From the NCBI RefSeq assembly GCF_009496005.1, contig NZ_WIBF01000017.1, forward strand, positions 1 through 48,199: a DNA stretch of 48,199 nt, read 5' to 3'. Under the pieces are notes generated by a model. That model did not search any database, was not told where the DNA came from, and worked only from the letters and a program-made list of their open reading frames with translations. This document shows, one piece after another, positions 8,824 to 17,240 of the stretch; positions within the stretch are counted from its first letter, which is position 1, and the number at the start of each line of letters is the position of its first letter. Origin of the DNA: Tritonibacter litoralis. GTDB taxonomy: Bacteria; Pseudomonadota; Alphaproteobacteria; Rhodobacterales; Rhodobacteraceae. A program made the position numbers and the translations under genes.

Positions 8824-11765
8824 CTCGTTTAAACGGCGGTTTGATTGACCGTAACGCCCCGCTCTCTTTTACCTTCAACGGCAAGCGGCTGAGTGGCTTT
8901 AAGGGCGACACATTGGCATCGGCCCTGTTGGCCAATGGCGTACAGCTGGTCGGTCGCAGCTTTAAATACCACCGTCCGCGCGGCATCTTCTCGGCCGGTT
9001 CCGAAGAGCCCAACGCGATGGTGGAACTGCGCAGCGGTGCCCATCAGGAACCCAACACCCGCGCCACCGTAACCGAGCTGTTTGACGGTCTGGAAGCGCG
9101 GTCGCAAAACCATGTAGGCTCGCTGGAACGCGATCTGATGGCCGTGAACGACCTGATGTCGCCGTTCCTGTCGGCGGGGTTCTACTACAAGACGTTCATG
9201 TGGCCGCGCGCGTTCTGGGAGAAGCTCTATGAACCGGCGATCCGTCGGGCGGCAGGTCTGGGCGAATTGTCGATGCTGCCCGATCCGGATGATTATGACC
9301 GCGGCTTCCTGCATTGTGATGTTCTGGTCATCGGGGCTGGTGCCGCGGGCCTGATGGCGGCGCTGACCGCAGGGCGTTCAGGCGCGCGTGTGATCCTGTT
9401 GGACGAGGATTGTCGTCTGGGCGGCCGCCTTTTGGCCGAGCGTCAGACTCTTGACGGCACCCCTGCCAGCGATTGGGTTCAATCCGTTGAGGCCGAGCTG
9501 AAAAGCCTGCCGAACGTGCAGATTATGACCCGGACCATCGCGTTTGGCACCTATGATCACGGTGTTTTCGGTGCCGTGGAACAGGTCAGCGACCACCTGC
9601 TGGCCCCCAACGGCAAAGTGCGCCAGACCCTGTGGCGGATTACGTCGAAACGGGCGGTTCTGGCTGCCGGCGCAACCGAACGTCACATCCCCTTTGCCAA
9701 TAACGACCGTCCCGGCATCATGATGGCTGGCGCAATGCGCGCCTATGCCAATCGTTGGGCTGTGGCGCCGGTCAAACGGGCGGGCGACGGCATTGCGATC
9801 TTTACCAACAATGACGACGGTCACCGCACCGCAGTGGATTTGATGGCCCAAGGGGCCAAGGTTCTGGGTGTGATCGACGTGCGCGATGATGCGCCATGTT
9901 TTGGCGAATATCGTGTGTTTGGTGGTGGCACCATCACCGACACACGCGGACGGCATGGGCTGACCGCGATCGAGGTAACCCAGCACGGCTCGTCCACCTG
10001 GCACAAGGTCGGCGCGCTTGGCGTCTCGGGCGGGTGGAACCCAAATGTGCACCTGGCATCACACCACCGGGGCCGTCCTGAATGGGATGAAAACCTGCTG
10101 GCCTTTGTGCCCGGCGCCAACGGACCGGTTGGGCTGATCCCTGCGGGTGCAGCCTGCGGTCAGGGCAGCACGGCTGCGGCCCTGGCGGATGGGGTGCGCG
10201 CTGCCAAAGACGCGTTGAGCCAGCTGGACATGACCGCGACAGAGATTGCGGTTCCCACCGCGGAAAACGAAGCGCAAGCGCAAACCGCCTTCTGGCATGT
10301 GCCGGGCGCAAAACGGGCCTGGGTGGATTTCCAGAACGATGTGACCGTCAAAGACGTAAAGTTGGCGCATCAGGAAAACATGAAACCGGTTGAGCATCTG
10401 AAACGCTGGACCACATTGGGCATGGCAACCGATCAGGGCAAAACCTCCAACATCTCAGCCTTGGCTGTGATGGCCGAATTGACCGGCAAGTCGATCCCGG
10501 AAACCGGCACCACAATTTTCCGCCCACCATACACCGGCGTATCAATGGGTGTTCTGGGGGGCGGCGATACCGGCAAACACTTCCGTCCGCACCGCCTCAC
10601 GCCCTCCAACACCTGGGCAACAGAGCAAGGCGCTGTGTTTGTGGAAGTTGGACAGTGGATGCGTGCGCAGTATTTCCCCAAAGCGGGCGAAACCCATTGG
10701 CGTCAGACCGTGGACCGCGAAGCCCTGGCTGTACGCTCGGCGGTTGGGGTCTGTGACGTAACCACTTTGGGCAAGATAGATGTGCAAGGGGCCGATGCGG
10801 GTGAATTCCTGAACCGGATCTATTCCAACATGATGGGCACGCTGGCGGTTGGCAAAACCCGCTATGGTCTGATGTTGCGCGAAGAAGGCACGCTTTACGA
10901 TGACGGGACCTGCGCCCGTCTGGGTGAAAGCCATTATGTCGTCACCACAACCACAGCAAACGCGGCTGTTGTGTACCGCAAGATGGAATTTGCCCGTCAG
11001 TGCCTGTGGCCTGATCTGGACGTCAACCTGATCTCGACCACGGATGCCTGGGCGCAGTTCGCTGTTGCGGGCCCCAAATCGCGTGAGCTGTTGTCGCGCG
11101 TCGTCGATGACTTCGACATTTCTAACGAAGGCTTCCCCTTCATGGGCTGTGCTGAGCTCACGATCTGCAAAGGTCTGCGGGCACGTCTGTTCCGCATCTC
11201 TTTCTCGGGTGAGCTGGCGTATGAACTGGCTGTTCCGGCCCGCTACGGCAATGCGCTGATGGAACGGCTGATGGAGCTGGGTGAGGATCTGGGGGTCACA
11301 CCTTATGGGACCGAAACCCTTGGCGTGCTGCGCATCGAAAAAGGCCACGCCACCGGCAACGAGCTGACAGGTCAGACCACCGCAGCGATGCTGGGTCTGG
11401 GCCGCATGGTCTCCAAGAAGAAAGACAGTATCGGCGCGGTTCTTTCCCGTCGTGAGGGTCTGGAGGCCGACCGCCGCCGTCTCGTCGGATTCAAGCCGGT
11501 AAATGCCGCGTCTGAAGTGGTGGCCGGCGCGCATCTCTTTACCAAAGGGAGCGCACAAACCACCGAGACTGACCAAGGCTGGGTTACCTCGGCGTGCTAC
11601 TCGCCTCATTTGGGCTGCTACATCGGCCTTGGCTATTTGGAAGACGGCGACACCCGCAAAGGTGAAACCGTGATTGCAAGCAACCCGCTGCAGGGACAAT
11701 CGATCGAGGTCGAAGTTGTCTCGGCCCATTTTGTGGACCCCGAAGGAGAACGCCTCCGTGACTGA
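8820..11765 (+). CDS. soxA: Sarcosine oxidase subunit alpha
   Basis: This is the large subunit of sarcosine oxidase, 981 residues, full family length. Residues ~10-100 form a 2Fe-2S-ferredoxin-like domain without cluster cysteines (LSFTFNGKRLSGFKGDTLASALLANG, GRSFKYHRPRGIFSAGSEEPNA). A Rossmann fold at ~167-195 (DVLVIGAGAAGLMAALTAG) binds NAD. The disulfide-oxidoreductase-like middle contains LAAGATERHIPFANNDRPGIM. The C-terminal ~370 residues are a GcvT/aminomethyltransferase-like THF domain (AVRSAVGVCDVTTLGKIDVQG; FRISFSGELAYELAVP; LGVLRIEKGHATGNELTGQT). It overlaps soxD by 4 bases and soxG by 8, and the family pathway requires soxB for catalysis. Which N-methyl amine it prefers cannot be read from sequence. 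Confidence 0.96.
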   Translation: MTRLNGGLIDRNAPLSFTFNGKRLSGFKGDTLASALLANGVQLVGRSFKYHRPRGIFSAGSEEPNAMVELRSGAHQEPNTRATVTELFDGLEARSQNHVGSLERDLMAVNDLMSPFLSAGFYYKTFMWPRAFWEKLYEPAIRRAAGLGELSMLPDPDDYDRGFLHCDVLVIGAGAAGLMAALTAGRSGARVILLDEDCRLGGRLLAERQTLDGTPASDWVQSVEAELKSLPNVQIMTRTIAFGTYDHGVFGAVEQVSDHLLAPNGKVRQTLWRITSKRAVLAAGATERHIPFANNDRPGIMMAGAMRAYANRWAVAPVKRAGDGIAIFTNNDDGHRTAVDLMAQGAKVLGVIDVRDDAPCFGEYRVFGGGTITDTRGRHGLTAIEVTQHGSSTWHKVGALGVSGGWNPNVHLASHHRGRPEWDENLLAFVPGANGPVGLIPAGAACGQGSTAAALADGVRAAKDALSQLDMTATEIAVPTAENEAQAQTAFWHVPGAKRAWVDFQNDVTVKDVKLAHQENMKPVEHLKRWTTLGMATDQGKTSNISALAVMAELTGKSIPETGTTIFRPPYTGVSMGVLGGGDTGKHFRPHRLTPSNTWATEQGAVFVEVGQWMRAQYFPKAGETHWRQTVDREALAVRSAVGVCDVTTLGKIDVQGADAGEFLNRIYSNMMGTLAVGKTRYGLMLREEGTLYDDGTCARLGESHYVVTTTTANAAVVYRKMEFARQCLWPDLDVNLISTTDAWAQFAVAGPKSRELLSRVVDDFDISNEGFPFMGCAELTICKGLRARLFRISFSGELAYELAVPARYGNALMERLMELGEDLGVTPYGTETLGVLRIEKGHATGNELTGQTTAAMLGLGRMVSKKKDSIGAVLSRREGLEADRRRLVGFKPVNAASEVVAGAHLFTKGSAQTTETDQGWVTSACYSPHLGCYIGLGYLEDGDTRKGETVIASNPLQGQSIEVEVVSAHFVDPEGERLRD

Positions 11766-12315
11766 TCTATCACCAATTACCGCTCTGGGTGCAGCTGGAC
11801 CATGGGCCAAATCCTATGGCCCGCTGAGCCTGTCTGAAAACACCATGCTGGCTTTGACATCCTTGTCGCTGCCTGCGCAAACCGTTGTTCCATCGCCCTT
11901 TGGCCTGACCTTGCCAGAGGCTGGTCAAAGCACGGCGACCGAGACCCACGGCGCGTTCTGGTCCGGTCCCAATCAATGGATGATCGAAGGCTATGGGCTG
12001 GCGGAAACAGATTTCGCTGCGGTTGTCAAAGCAGAAGCCGACGCAGGCTATGTGACCGAGCAAACCGATGGCTGGTGCGCGTTTGACATCGAAGACGCCA
12101 GCAATGGCGACGCGATCCAGAAGCTGATGCAAAAGCTCGTCAATATCGACGCCCACCAGTTCAGCCCAGGGTCCGCTGCACGGACCGGCCTTGAACATAT
12201 GAGCGTTTTTGTGATCCGCCGGTCGCAAAGCAAATTGACCGTTATCGGCATGCGCACGCTTGCCGGTGCCCTGATGCACGCGCTGGCAACTGCCGCCCAG
12301 CGCCTGGAGGCTTAA
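11758..12315 (+). CDS. soxG: Sarcosine oxidase subunit gamma
   Basis: This is the gamma subunit of heterotetrameric sarcosine oxidase, 185 residues. It is recognised from its place after soxA and from features of the family: FWSGPNQWMIEGYG, QTDGWCAFDIEDASN, INIDAHQFSPGSAARTGLEHMSVFVIRR. The fold is related to aminomethyltransferase domains. The start is GTG at 11758, inside the end of soxA (8-base overlap), with AGGAG about eight bases upstream; a longer in-frame ORF starts at 11674 but would lie wholly inside soxA. The stop is three bases before folD, so translation is tightly coupled. Confidence 0.92.
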   Translation: MTDLSPITALGAAGPWAKSYGPLSLSENTMLALTSLSLPAQTVVPSPFGLTLPEAGQSTATETHGAFWSGPNQWMIEGYGLAETDFAAVVKAEADAGYVTEQTDGWCAFDIEDASNGDAIQKLMQKLVNIDAHQFSPGSAARTGLEHMSVFVIRRSQSKLTVIGMRTLAGALMHALATAAQRLEA

Positions 12316-12318
12316 GAG

Positions 12319-13209
12319 ATGAGCGTAACTCTAATTGATGGGAAGGCCTTTGCGGCCAAAGTCCGTGGCCAAGTGGCCGAGCATGTCTCGGCCCTGAAGG
12401 AATCCCACGGTGTCACGCCCGGTCTGGCCGTTGTGCTGGTGGGTGAGGATCCGGCCAGCCAGGTCTATGTCCGCTCCAAAGGCAAACAGACTGTCGAAGT
12501 TGGCATGAACTCGTTTGAGCACAAGCTGGATGTGGATACATCAGAGGCAGATCTGCTGGCATTGATCGACCGTTTGAACAACGACCCAGACGTGCATGGC
12601 ATTTTGGTGCAGCTACCGCTTCCGGAGCACTTGAACGAAGATCTGGTGATCAATTCGATCGCGCCGGAAAAGGACGTGGACGGGTTTCACATCTCAAACG
12701 TGGGACTTTTGGGCACCGGTCAAACCTCGATGGTGCCCTGCACCCCGCTTGGTTGTCTGATGATGCTGCGGGAACACCATGGTTCACTTTCGGGATTGAA
12801 TGCCGTTGTGGTAGGTCGCTCCAACATCGTCGGCAAGCCGATGGCCCAGCTTCTGCTGGGTGACAGCTGCACCGTGACCATTGCCCACAGCCGTACCAAA
12901 GACCTGCCTGAAGTTCTGCGTCGTGCCGACATCGTTGTGGCGGCCGTGGGTCGCCCCGAATTTGTCCAGGGCGATTGGATCAAGCCCGGTGCAACCGTCA
13001 TCGATGTTGGCATCAACCGGATCGAACGCGACGGAAAAAACAAGCTGGTCGGCGATGTGGATTTCGCCTCTGCGCAAACGGTGGCCGGTGCGATCACCCC
13101 CGTTCCTGGCGGTGTTGGTCCCATGACCATCGCCTGCCTCTTGGCCAATACGCTGACGGCCTGCTGCCGCAGCCGCGGCCTTCCTGAACCCCAAGGGCTT
13201 ACGGCCTAA
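12319..13209 (+). CDS. folD: Bifunctional methylene-THF dehydrogenase / methenyl-THF cyclohydrolase
   Basis: FolD oxidises 5,10-methylene-THF to methenyl-THF with NADP and hydrolyses it to 10-formyl-THF. The 296-residue protein has the substrate-site [14 protein letters not shown] (Lys near residue 56), [14 protein letters not shown], the signature [14 protein letters not shown], the NADP loop [16 protein letters not shown] and the C-terminal [15 protein letters not shown]. It sits three bases after soxG and ahead of purU, so it would process the methylene-THF made when sarcosine oxidase uses THF. It is probably a second copy beside a housekeeping folD elsewhere, because it is embedded in a catabolic operon; the window cannot show this. 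Confidence 0.96.
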   Translation: MSVTLIDGKAFAAKVRGQVAEHVSALKESHGVTPGLAVVLVGEDPASQVYVRSKGKQTVEVGMNSFEHKLDVDTSEADLLALIDRLNNDPDVHGILVQLPLPEHLNEDLVINSIAPEKDVDGFHISNVGLLGTGQTSMVPCTPLGCLMMLREHHGSLSGLNAVVVGRSNIVGKPMAQLLLGDSCTVTIAHSRTKDLPEVLRRADIVVAAVGRPEFVQGDWIKPGATVIDVGINRIERDGKNKLVGDVDFASAQTVAGAITPVPGGVGPMTIACLLANTLTACCRSRGLPEPQGLTA

Positions 13210-13259
13210 CCCTTCCACAGACATGCGGGTGCCGCCCGCCAAAATAAAAAGAGAGACCC

Positions 13260-14144
13260 ATGACAAAATTCTGTTTGACCGTAACCTGCCCTTCCACCCG
13301 TGGCATCGTGTCTGCCGTATCCAGCTATCTGGCGGAAAAAGGCTGCAACATCACCGACAGCTCGCAGTTTGACGATGCTGAAACCGGCAACTTCTTTATG
13401 CGGGTGAGCTTTGCGTCCGAAGACGGCGTGGATCTGGCCACGTTGCAAGACGGGTTTGGTGCAATTGCACAGCCGTTTGACATGAACTTCGCCTTCCATG
13501 ATGAGTCCGAGAAGATGAAGGTCATCATCATGGTCAGCCGCTTTGGTCACTGCCTGAACGACCTGCTGTACCGGGTTCGCATCGGCGCGCTGCCGGTGGA
13601 GGTTGTCGCGGTGATCTCCAACCACATGGATTACCAGAAAGTTGTTGTGAACGCGGATATTCCGTTCCACTGCATCAAAGTGACCAAGGAAAACAAACCA
13701 GAAGCCGAAGCCGCAATCATGAAAGTGGTTGAAGACACCGGTGCAGAACTGGTGGTTCTGGCGCGTTACATGCAGATCCTGTCGGATGAGATGTGCCAGA
13801 AGATGTCCGGCCGTATTATCAATATCCACCACTCGTTCCTGCCATCCTTCAAAGGCGCAAACCCATACAAGCAAGCCTATGAGCGCGGTGTGAAGCTGAT
13901 TGGTGCGACGTCCCACTATGTGACTGCGGATCTGGACGAAGGCCCGATCATCGAACAGGACATCGTGCGCATTACCCACTCGCAATCGGCGTCGGACTAT
14001 GTGTCGCTGGGCCGTGATGTGGAAAGCCAGGTTCTGGCACGCGCCATTCATGCACATGCACACCATCGTGCTTTCCTGAATGGCAATAAAACAGTGGTCT
14101 TCCCGGCCTCTGCTGGATCGTTCTCCAGCGAACGCATGGGTTAA
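13260..14144 (+). CDS. purU: Formyltetrahydrofolate deformylase
   Basis: PurU hydrolyses 10-formyl-THF to formate and THF, closing the THF cycle behind sarcosine oxidase and FolD. It has 294 residues, the usual length. The N-terminal ACT domain (~1-80; FCLTVTCPSTRGIVSAVSSY) is followed by the formyltransferase fold (~88-290; KMKVIIMVSRFGHCLNDLLY, LARYMQILS, INIHHSFLPSFKGANPYKQA, ATSHYVTADLDEGPIIEQD). The Asn and His of NIHHSFLP and the Asp of TADLDEGPI match the catalytic residues of the hydrolase/transferase family. The start ATG 13260 follows an AAGAGAG. It is the last gene of the operon and has a strong terminator 25 bases downstream. Confidence 0.95.
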   Translation: MTKFCLTVTCPSTRGIVSAVSSYLAEKGCNITDSSQFDDAETGNFFMRVSFASEDGVDLATLQDGFGAIAQPFDMNFAFHDESEKMKVIIMVSRFGHCLNDLLYRVRIGALPVEVVAVISNHMDYQKVVVNADIPFHCIKVTKENKPEAEAAIMKVVEDTGAELVVLARYMQILSDEMCQKMSGRIINIHHSFLPSFKGANPYKQAYERGVKLIGATSHYVTADLDEGPIIEQDIVRITHSQSASDYVSLGRDVESQVLARAIHAHAHHRAFLNGNKTVVFPASAGSFSSERMG

Positions 14145-14169
14145 GCCCCACAAACACTTCCCCAACTGG

Positions 14170-14196
14170 GCGCGGAACTTGGTTCCGCGCTTTTTT
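14170..14196 (+). terminator. Rho-independent terminator after purU
   Basis: A 9-bp perfect stem (GCGCGGAAC at 14170-14178, GTTCCGCGC at 14182-14190) with a 3-base loop is followed by six T. It ends the sox-folD-purU transcript and separates it from the convergent TetR gene. Confidence 0.9.
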
Positions 14197-14202
14197 GTTG
14201 AG

Positions 14203-14769
14203 TCAGACCCGCGCTGCCGACTCTAAAACCAATTTGGCAACCGCACGTGCATCTTGGGCAGGGGTCGCGGAATGGGACATCGCGGCCAGGACAATGGCAC
14301 CTTCTTTCAGAACCATCAGGTGATTGGCCACCTGGACCGGATCCGCAAATCCCGCCGCTCTGGCCAGACCGGAAAACTGTTCGGCCAAGACTTGTTTATG
14401 GGCCAGCGACTGTTGATTGATCGCATGGTCTTCGGACTGGTATTCCGCGCTGGCTTTGACAAACATGCAGCCCTGGAAATTGTCTTCGCAGAACCATTCC
14501 TCGATCGCGTCGAACATGGCCAGCAGCTGTCCTTCGGGCGTTGGTGACAGCTCTTCCATACGGCTCATCAGCCAGTTGCGAAACCGGGCATCCCGCAGTT
14601 CCAGCGCCGCAAGGATCAGCTCTTCCTTGGTGCGGAAATGCTTGTAGATCGACGTCTTTGAAACCCCGGTCTCCTTGGCAACCAGATCCATACCAGTGGC
14701 GTGAAATCCGTTCCGATAAAACAGCCACAAAGACTTTTCGACCAGCTCATCGCGTTTATTGCGGCTCAT
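14203..14769 (-). CDS. TetR/AcrR-family transcriptional repressor
   Basis: This 188-residue protein is a TetR-family repressor. The N-terminal HTH is at residues ~8-52 (LVEKSLWLFYRNGFHATGMD, then VAKETGVSKTSIYKHFRTKEELILAAL). The helical ligand domain includes FQGCMFVKASAEY, a segment common in the YcdC/NemR-like TetR_C subgroup that often carries a reactive Cys; here Cys is present in QGCMF. It is divergent from the DUF1348 gene, which it probably controls together with its own promoter. Candidate operator dyads lie in the gap between them. The inducer is unknown, perhaps an electrophile by analogy to NemR. Confidence 0.88.
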   Translation of the reverse strand: MSRNKRDELVEKSLWLFYRNGFHATGMDLVAKETGVSKTSIYKHFRTKEELILAALELRDARFRNWLMSRMEELSPTPEGQLLAMFDAIEEWFCEDNFQGCMFVKASAEYQSEDHAINQQSLAHKQVLAEQFSGLARAAGFADPVQVANHLMVLKEGAIVLAAMSHSATPAQDARAVAKLVLESAARV

Positions 14770-14910
14770 TCCTGCTCCTGATTACCTGCGTCGGTCTTAC
14801 TCCACAGGTGTTTTACATTCAATAATGCCCCGATTAGAGGCGATTTCCAGGCCTTGACGAAGCTGTGAACGTCTTTTCGCAAGCTTCAGCCACATTTTCC
14901 TTGCGTAGGT

Positions 14911-14951
14911 TAACAGACCGGTCCACCTTAAGTACATTAACAGATCAGTTA
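14911..14951. promoter_or_regulatory. Candidate TetR operator
   Basis: Between the divergent TetR and DUF1348 genes there is a perfect 8-bp palindrome GACCGGTC (14916-14923) in the context AACAGACCGGTCCACC. It resembles the GAC..GTC core of NemR-type boxes. A second dyad, TAAC-N6-GTTA, follows at 14938-14951. Position suits a repressor acting on both genes. The assignment to this regulator is inference. Confidence 0.4.
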
Positions 14952-14990
14952 CCCGCCACGCGGGCTCACCAGCCTAGACCGGAGTTGCCA

Positions 14991-15455
14991 ATGTCTCGTC
15001 CTCCTTTTCCGCCTTTTACCGAAGAAACCGCGCTGAAAAAGATCCGCGCCGCCGAAGATGCTTGGAACACCCGTGACCCGGATCGTGTGACCCTGGCCTA
15101 TACCGACGACAGCAAATGGCGGAACCGGGCCGAATATGTGAACGGTCATTCCGAAATCCACGCCTTTCTGACCCGCAAATGGGAGCGGGAATTGGATTAT
15201 CGCCTGATCAAGGGGCTTTGGACCTTTGCCGGGAACCGGATCGCTGTGCGCTTTGCTTATGAATGGCATGACGACAGCGGCCAGTGGTTCCGCTCCTTTG
15301 GCAATGAAAATTGGGAGTTTGCCGAAGACGGCCGCATGCGTCGTCGCGTGGCGCAGATCAATGATCTGGCAATTGACGAAGCCGACCGCAAGTTCCACTG
15401 GGCGTCGGGCCCACGTCCCGAAGATCACCCGGGCCTAGAAGATCTGGGTCTGTAA
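14991..15455 (+). CDS. DUF1348 / NTF2-like family protein
   Basis: This 154-residue protein belongs to the DUF1348 branch of the NTF2-like (SnoaL-like) superfamily, small cone-shaped folds that bind or convert small molecules. Characteristic segments are [49 protein letters not shown] and [24 protein letters not shown] use ATG 14991 (protein [12 protein letters not shown]) with GGAG just upstream, not the longer frame from 14865, because family members begin here. The biochemical role is not known. Divergence from a TetR gene is a common arrangement for this family and suggests a stress- or xenobiotic-inducible product. Confidence 0.88.
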   Translation: MSRPPFPPFTEETALKKIRAAEDAWNTRDPDRVTLAYTDDSKWRNRAEYVNGHSEIHAFLTRKWERELDYRLIKGLWTFAGNRIAVRFAYEWHDDSGQWFRSFGNENWEFAEDGRMRRRVAQINDLAIDEADRKFHWASGPRPEDHPGLEDLGL

Positions 15456-15470
15456 CCCGCCAAACAAGTC

Positions 15471-15495
15471 GCCCCCGGCCTCGTGGGTCGGGGGC
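15471..15495. terminator. Intergenic hairpin between convergent genes
   Basis: A 7-bp stem (GCCCCCG at 15471-15477, CGGGGGC at 15489-15495) with an 11-base loop lies between the convergent DUF1348 gene and the 15501 gene. It lacks a strong T-run on either strand, so termination efficiency is uncertain; it may act in both directions. Confidence 0.45.
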
Positions 15496-15500
15496 GTCAA

Positions 15501-16010
15501 CTATGCTGGAAATCCATGTCGCTGAACCAGCGCCCAGATCTCGGTGTTCAGGCGTTCCAGGTTGGCGATACAGGCGTCGATGTTTTCCGTCTCTTCGGGC
15601 GTTATGGTCTCCATCTTTCCGACTTTGATGTCTTTGCGCCGGTCCTGAATTCGCATCATGATGGTGCGAAGCCGACCCTGATCCGGGTCAAAGGAATAGA
15701 TACAGTGATTGTATTTGTTCCGCAGCGTGGACTGACGTACCAGACGGTTGGTCAGCGCCAGCACCTCGTCACGCAGCTCCTCCTCGACCTTGGGCAGTTT
15801 GGATAGGCGTTCCACCAGATCCACCCGCGCCCGTGTCGTATTGAGGGTCAGGAACAAAACAACTGCCACGTCTTTTTCAACGCCCGCCAGGCCGGCCATC
15901 AAATGGATCAACAGGCTTTCGGTGTTGGTCCAAGTGTAATTTAAGCGCCCGACGCGCAGAAGGATATCATCCAGCTGCACGTCGGACTGAGACCCAGAAC
16001 CAAGCTCCAT
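15501..16010 (-). CDS. Helical protein with HEPN-like Rx4H motif, function unknown
   Basis: I do not recognise a named family. The 169-residue product is mostly helical with no signal peptide or membrane segment. Two features resemble HEPN-type helical bundles: an amphipathic helix pair (residues ~28-72; TESLLIHLMAGLAGVEKDVA, then TRARVDLVERLSKL) and the tract RNKYNH (Arg97 to His102), which fits the Rx4-6H motif of HEPN domains. The start is uncertain. I prefer ATG 16010 because an AGGAG lies nine bases upstream; TTG 16037 and ATG 16034 would overlap the stop of the LuxR gene. Either way it directly follows the LuxR-type regulator and should be co-transcribed. It could be a nuclease, an RNA-binding protein or simply a helical partner; family assignment is tentative. 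Confidence 0.7.
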   Translation of the reverse strand: MELGSGSQSDVQLDDILLRVGRLNYTWTNTESLLIHLMAGLAGVEKDVAVVLFLTLNTTRARVDLVERLSKLPKVEEELRDEVLALTNRLVRQSTLRNKYNHCIYSFDPDQGRLRTIMMRIQDRRKDIKVGKMETITPEETENIDACIANLERLNTEIWALVQRHGFPA

Positions 16011-16033
16011 CGGTTCCGGCTCCTCCCCCCCCA

Positions 16034-16777
16034 TCAATGTTGCATGACTTCAATGAACTTCATCGCCGCCGCAGTGCGGTTGGTCACCTTCAGCTTGGTG
16101 ATGACGTGATGAATATGCAGTTTGATTGTATGTTCTGACACGTTGAGCTTTTCGGCGATCTGTTTGTTCTGCAGCCCGTGCATCACATGTTCCATCACCG
16201 CAATTTCCCGCTGTGTCAGCGTCTCGGCCAAGGTCCGTTTGGCAACATCCATTGCATCGCCATCCCGACGACAGTCCTGTGGTTCTGCCTCCAGCACATC
16301 CGCCGGGAAATAGGTGCCCCCGCTCAGCAACAGGCGCATGACCGCCAGCCATATATCGATGCTCTGGTTCATCGGCAGCACACCCTGGAACCCGTCCACA
16401 TGCCCGACCGCCGCAAAGACCTTTTGAACACAGGTATCATGCATATACGCCAGCACGATCCCCGGTGCCTCTGGTCCGGTAAGCAAAGTCTCCCGTTCAT
16501 TGAGCAATCGATAAAACTGGCTGCGCTCCTCATCCAGTATCGAAGCATCAATGACAATCAACCGCGCTGGAACCATTGTCCCGGATGCAATTTGAATAAA
16601 TTCACTGACTGAATCAAATCGCAATGGTTCGATATCGTCCAGTTCAGCTTCCACATTACGCAGAACGGTATTGGAAAAGCTCTTCTTTGGACCAATAAAA
16701 ACCGCTGTGTCGTAATTTGATTTAAGTTTCTGATGCACCCCCGACGCCATAGTCTCTGAATTGATAATTTCTGGCAT
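16034..16777 (-). CDS. LuxR-family regulator with receiver-like N-terminus (CsgD/VpsT-like)
   Basis: This 247-residue regulator ends in a typical LuxR/GerE HTH (~185-245; LTQREIAVMEHVMHGLQNKQ then IAEKLNVSEHTIKLHIHHV). Residues ~20-160 look like a degenerate receiver domain. RLIVIDASI puts an Asp at the beta-3 phosphoacceptor position, and the domain closes with FQGVLPMNQSIDIWLAVMRL and LLSGGTYFPAD, as receiver domains do. The expected acidic pair after beta-1 is absent (FIGPKKS instead), so phosphorylation is doubtful. This architecture recalls CsgD/VpsT biofilm regulators. The start is ATG 16777 with GGGAG six bases upstream; a frame opening at GTG 16792 would begin upstream of that site. 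It is divergent from the secreted-protein locus at 17465 and is its likely regulator. Confidence 0.87.
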   Translation of the reverse strand: MPEIINSETMASGVHQKLKSNYDTAVFIGPKKSFSNTVLRNVEAELDDIEPLRFDSVSEFIQIASGTMVPARLIVIDASILDEERSQFYRLLNERETLLTGPEAPGIVLAYMHDTCVQKVFAAVGHVDGFQGVLPMNQSIDIWLAVMRLLLSGGTYFPADVLEAEPQDCRRDGDAMDVAKRTLAETLTQREIAVMEHVMHGLQNKQIAEKLNVSEHTIKLHIHHVITKLKVTNRTAAAMKFIEVMQH

Positions 16778-16829
16778 TTCAAACTCCCACACACTCGCTA
16801 CTTCAATCGGCTTTCGCCAAAATAAGTAA

Positions 16830-16872
16830 GGGACTTTATTTTATTCTTGCCACAATAGGAAAATAGAGTCCC
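16830..16872. promoter_or_regulatory. Imperfect 43-base palindrome upstream of the LuxR gene
   Basis: Outer arms GGGACT (16830-16835) and AGTCCC (16867-16872) are complementary and are extended inward by TATTTT and AAAATA. The element lies 53-95 bases upstream of the LuxR-type start. It may be an operator or a 5' leader hairpin of that gene. Confidence 0.45.
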
Positions 16873-17219
16873 CTCCCCCGCAAAACAAGCCACGCCTGTG
16901 AGTATAGAAATCGCCTCTTATAAATTCGGATTTGCGCACAGTCCACGTTATTGTGGCGGCTCCGAATAGGTCAACTAATCCAATGGTTAGCCATCAGGAC
17001 CTTAAGGTTATCCACAGGTTATAGCAATTTTTACGAGTCGTTTCAAATGAGTTCTTTCCATCAAAGGCGTTTATGCAGATTACACTACACAGCCTGATCA
17101 TCATCCATGACGCAACATATTGCTTTTCATGAATAAAAAGAATGTAGCGTAAATCGCAAGTTGGCTTAAATACAATCTCCAGCTTTCGCATGTGCCTGAT
17201 TTCCTCGACCCTGAACCAG

Positions 17220-17240
17220 CTTGTGACCCTTCTTCACAAG
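17220..17240. promoter_or_regulatory. Perfect dyad CTTGTGA-N7-TCACAAG
   Basis: Two perfect 7-base arms flank a 7-base spacer, about 225 bases upstream of the glycine-rich gene. The half-site TGTGA/TCACA resembles CRP/FNR-superfamily sites, but the spacer is one base longer than the usual six. It is a candidate activator or LuxR-type site for the secretion locus. Confidence 0.45.

Noticed and set aside
16010-16037. Upstream TTG/ATG starts for the HEPN-like gene
   Set aside because: They overlap the LuxR stop and have no ribosome-binding site in front; ATG 16010 follows AGGAG.
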